Part shown: positions 60,701-64,000 of the stretch, one piece after another
Layout: every line of letters begins with the position of its first letter
How positions within the stretch are numbered: the stretch's first letter is position 1
Source: Pelodera strongyloides
Taxonomy: Eukaryota; Nematoda; Chromadorea; Rhabditida; Rhabditidae
Direction: 5' to 3'
Assembly: GCA_036852015.1 (NCBI GenBank)
Contig: JAANDG010000043.1
Coordinates: forward strand, 239,501 to 303,500
DNA length: 64,000 bases
Made by a program: the position numbers and the translations under genes
The notes under the pieces: generated by a model
What the model was told of the DNA's origin: nothing
What the model saw: the letters and a program-made list of their open reading frames with translations, nothing else
Database searches by the model: none

Positions 60701-63162
60701 CGGAATGAGCTTGCCAGACAGGTTAGTTACACAAACATACACGTGATGAGAACATCTTCAGATATCTATATATTTCTTTTAGATCCCACTTTTTTCAGAG
60801 TCTGCACGGTGGCGGTGCTAGAAATAATTCGGGAAATCGCTGGTTCGACAAGACAATCCAGGTAGAGCAGATGTTGTCTTTTCAACTTGTAGATATTATC
60901 GTATCGGAATTTAATTCCAATCACATTTTAGAATCAAACCTTTGATTTTCTTATTTACAGTTCTTTGTTGGTCCTACTGGAGGCTGTGGAATGACTTATG
61001 AGCACACTCCGGCAGAAGGACCACCTGTGGCTGCTCTTATGGACTACGTCTGTGATGTAATGTGGGTTTTGTTTTATTGACGCCTGTCTCTTTTCGTTTA
61101 ATTGTAAGTTACTGTAACTTCTAGCCAACCTTTCAACAAATTTATCTCTCTTCACTATTCAACTCCTCATTTTATTTTTGTAGTTGTATATTGTTTCTAT
61201 TTGCAGTACCCACAAAGATACTCTACTTGCTGCGAATGGTGTAGCTTCAAGTGAGAATTCGCGGAGATTGGACTTCACCACAACGCCGAAGATCAATCAG
61301 CAAATCCAGAAAAGTGGACTCGAAATGGACAAGTGAGTATGAACTTACGGGATATATGTATATTTTTAAAAGTTACAGTATCTTGATGAATAACCGCTCT
61401 CACCTGTTTACTTATAACCTTAGCCATACAACACAGCTAGACGGTTAGATAATGATGTGACCACGACTCATGAACCAGTTTACTAGCAGTTATTGCCAAC
61501 TTGTCCCTCCCCGGATATTCAGTTTAATTGAAGATTGGAAATAAATGTCGATTTAGAGTGGACGCGGATCTGCAAATCTCATCTTTTGTTCACATTGACA
61601 CTGGAACCAATGATATTAAGCGATTCAAGATGTCTCCAGATAGTTTCATCCAGTTGGCTTTTCAACTGTTCTTTGACAGGTACATATTCTTTCACAAATC
61701 ACCCGGCAACTAGTACCTCCGTTAATGTTATAGGTTTTTCTGCATGTATAGAGTATCTTATTTGCGAAATTCTGGGTTTACTTGTATTTCAGAATGCACA
61801 AAACCTCACCACCGACAAGAGCCGCCACCTATGAAACAGCCACACTGAGAATGTTCGATGAAGGACGAACTGAAAATATCCGTTTCCCCAACTTGCAATC
61901 AGCTGCCTTTATTGATAAGGTGAGTTCTTATTTATGCATATTATGCCTCTCATGAAAACACATATCGCGAGGCGCGACGCTAATACAAAATCCACAATCA
62001 ATTCTTAAAGACAAAGTAAAGAGCACACATCCAGGTGACATTGTATGACCACAACTGAACATCGATACAAAGTTTTTGTCATTTGCAGACAAGCGACTTT
62101 GAAGCAAGCACAGGGTTCCAGACCCCAGACAAGGTTGCTGAATTGGCAAAAATGATGCGTGCCGCAATTGCTTCACATAAGAAATACGCAACGGAATGCA
62201 TGCAAGGAAATGGTAAGTATCTAACAGACACATATTTTAATTGACTTTCAGGCCTATCATGCATTCTTTCCATTGCATATTTCTCTTTCTACATATTTTC
62301 GCAAAACGTCTGACACCCGCATGGAAGTAATCGTTGTTCAGGTATGGATCGTCACCTTCTTGCATGGAATCTGTTGGCGTCTGAGAACGGCCTTCCTAAG
62401 CCAAGCATCATCGAGTCGGATGCCTACAAAAAGATGTCCCATTTCAGGATCTCCACCAGCCAGGTATCATAAACGTTAATGTTCGTGTGCATTAAGTACG
62501 TTGTCAGTTGTTCTAAAGCATTCCATGAAATACTCGTGTTTTCGTCAGAATTATGGGTACAAGGTGCCTAAAAAGGCGATTAAAAGCAAAATCGTACTAA
62601 AAATACTGGAGCCAGCGTCACACTTCTCCACCGTTAGTCATTTCATTTTTACTTTTCCTTTAGGTGCCTACCAAGCACGATATACAGATGTGTTTCGGTC
62701 CCTCCCATAACGATTGTTATGGCATTTGCTACAACCCTCAGCAACACTACATTCAATTTGCGGTGTCCACGTTTAAGTCTGGAAATCCGTACAAGGGCGC
62801 TAGGTCAGTCAATATGTAAATTATTGACTTTGTTCAGTGTGTTGCTTGCAGCCTGGTCCAGATATTGCTCCTCGGGTAACTGCGGTACCGAGATGAAGAT
62901 CATAAGTTTCTGCAGGCTATGAACTCATTTTTCACTTCCGCACAACAAGCATCTCTTCTTGAATTGCAATTTTGACTTTTTTCTGTGCTTGGCCCTTTCC
63001 TTTTACCGCATTATGTTCTTCATTACCTGGCCTATTTTCAGAATTCGCGAGGAACTGAATCGTGCAATCAATGACCTCCGCCGTATTCTTGTTGTCAGCG
63101 AGATCTTCGAAAAGAAGGAAGAATTCAGAAAACACGGAGCCATTCCCAAATCCAGACTTTAA
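57795..63162 (+). CDS. carnitine O-acetyltransferase (CRAT)
   Basis: CRAT reversibly moves acetyl groups between CoA and carnitine in mitochondria and peroxisomes. Twenty exons give about 678 aa: 57795-57821, 58507-58579, 58785-58906, 59145-59225, 59458-59574, 59670-59728, 59849-59945, 60019-60087, 60222-60296, 60381-60491, 60563-60721, 60799-60861, 60961-61061, 61207-61332, 61557-61679, 61793-61919, 62089-62212, 62342-62463, 62664-62803 and 63042-63162. Family signatures are WLTPWWLNVAYLAARYPL, SLHGGGARNNSGNRWFDKT, the catalytic His near 366 in TYEHTPAEGPP, ATYETATLRMFDEGRT, and the carnitine-site STSQ near 589-592 followed by VP and CFGP...YGICYNP. The N-terminus MRSLPFGLQASIGRRLLATP looks like a mitochondrial presequence; the end SRL is a PTS1. 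The exon 10/11 junction is uncertain. Human CRAT is 626 aa. Confidence 0.94.
57956..57975 (-). repeat. dispersed repeat fragment (antisense) in CRAT intron 1
   Basis: On the minus strand it reads CCAAACTATGTTAGCGCTAT, identical over 20 bases to 401-420 in the K2P intron. The palindrome GTTAGCGCGATAGCGCTAAC overlaps it. Confidence 0.5.
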
Positions 63163-63216
63163 ATACAACAAATATGTTGCAAACGTTGCCTTGTGATTAT
63201 TATGGGTACATTATAG

Positions 63217-63222
63217 AATAAA
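63217..63222 (+). terminator. poly(A) signal of carnitine acetyltransferase
   Basis: AATAAA lies 55 bases after the stop codon, followed by a T-rich run. Confidence 0.55.
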
Positions 63223-63498
63223 ATGTTTTTATACTCGTAACAATATCTGATCTGTATCCGCTGTGTGAAACTTGCAATTTGATTGTTGATGCTTTGGTTT
63301 TTGGATACATCCTCTTCGTTTCTTTCATTATTGATAAAGATATTTTAAAAGAAAATATCACGAATAGAAGGCGGAAAATTTATTTTATCGCAAAAAGCGT
63401 GTCTTTTGAATAATGAAACCACTGATTATTTTAATCCTTTTATCCTCACTTCGGGAGATGGAATTGATAAGCGTATTTCTGCTTCGATTTCTGTCGAC

Positions 63499-64000
63499 AT
63501 GCGTTCCATGCAGGTGTGACACTTTTATTAGAAATTACTTAGGCCGCAAATTACACTATTAAAAAGCACACACTAAAACCGATTTATTGAACCTTCTTTA
63601 ACATTGTTCTTTCAGGGAATCGCCGTCATTTTTGCGCTGTTTGTTGCAGTCGAGGTAAAAATTTAAATTCTGAATTAGAGAGCATATAAAATTTTCTATC
63701 ATTCTACCAGCAGGGAAACCGGTTCTGGAATGCTTGGTGATGCGATGTTAACGAAATGGTACATGCAGAATGGGCATACAATTTATTGTTTTGTGTTAAC
63801 GCCAATCCTTGTTTAGAGTTTTTCTCTGAAACTCCGTGCTCCGTCAAAAGAAGCGAGGAGAAAATGGGTTCTCACTGAAGATGAGTCTCCAGAACCACGC
63901 ATCGGCGCAGACTTTTACTTTGGAAGTGGTACGAATATCATTAACAAAACTCTTGTGGAACTTATCTTATGGATTGTTGCTTATGCAACTAATTGTTTTT
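63499..64000 (+). CDS. secreted or membrane protein, unrecognised, 5' part only
   Basis: Three linked exons are visible, 63499-63513, 63616-63654 and 63817-63928, with agreeing phases and good donors and acceptors; the gene runs off the right edge. The N-terminus MRSMQGIAVIFALFVAVES is a clear signal peptide, followed by a charged stretch (KLRAPSKEARRKW, then TEDESPEPRIG and ADFYFGSG). I do not recognise the family. An alternative upstream ATG at about 63413 gives another hydrophobic frame, but that frame hits a stop in the third exon. The start is about 340 bases after the carnitine acetyltransferase stop on the same strand, so it could in principle be a downstream operon gene, although the spacing is larger than the usual C. 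elegans operon gap. Confidence 0.5.

Noticed and set aside
63413..63536. Alternative first exon MKPLIILILLSS for the last gene
   Set aside because: Its reading phase runs into TGA in the exon at 63817, whereas the ATG at 63499 stays open through all three exons.
1..64000. tRNA, rRNA, CRISPR or viral genes
   Set aside because: No cloverleaf with conserved A and B boxes, no rRNA core sequence, no regularly spaced repeats and no polymerase, capsid or integrase reading frames were recognised.

Overview
The window is nuclear DNA from a nematode, most likely a clade V (rhabditid/strongylid-type) worm with a larger genome than C. elegans. The evidence is protein-coding genes cut into many small exons by introns ending in the worm-type acceptor TTTCAG, AT-rich non-coding DNA, a cysteine-type selenoprotein T, nematode-style TWK and nicotinic receptor genes, and splice acceptors lying directly before several start codons, as expected for spliced-leader trans-splicing. 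There is nothing bacterial, viral or organellar. No rRNA, tRNA or CRISPR was recognised.

Layout, left to right: (1) 85-5157, minus: a two-pore-domain (TWK/K2P) potassium channel in 15 exons. (2) 5158-11416: mostly empty, with a few exon-like islands. (3) 11417-13903, plus: MO25/CAB39, the scaffold of the LKB1-STRAD kinase complex. (4) 15828-17423, minus: selenoprotein T homologue with Cys in place of Sec. (5) about 18984-19480: an unusual palindromic array built on ACTACCCC. (6) 19884-24918, plus: an angiomotin-like coiled-coil protein. (7) 28968-34146, plus: an alpha-type nicotinic acetylcholine receptor subunit, probably of the DEG-3 group. (8) 34977-38874, minus: a proton/myo-inositol transporter (HMIT, SLC2A13 type). 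(9) 40159-47564, minus: TMTC4-like O-mannosyltransferase with TPR repeats. (10) 52689-56737, plus: a second HMIT gene, paralogous to the first and in inverted orientation. (11) 57795-63162, plus: carnitine O-acetyltransferase with a possible mitochondrial presequence and a C-terminal SRL peroxisomal signal. (12) 63499-64000+, plus: start of an unrecognised secreted protein.

Exon models were built by hand, checking conserved protein continuity, GT/GC donors, AG acceptors and reading phase at the junctions; nearly all phases agree, so most gene models should be close to correct. The uncertain points are the TWK first exon, the TWK exon 12/13 junction, the carnitine acetyltransferase exon 10/11 junction and the M3-M4 loop of the nicotinic receptor. 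Evidence fields list exon coordinates.

The genes do not form an operon: strands alternate and spacing is kilobases. The only local relation is the inverted pair of HMIT transporters flanking TMTC4, which looks like a duplication followed by inversion or a spread tandem array. Items worth a second look include the angiomotin homologue with a PPxY motif, GC-AG introns in two and possibly three genes, candidate cassette and poison exons in MO25, a long glycosylated extracellular loop in the K2P channel, and several inverted-repeat elements.
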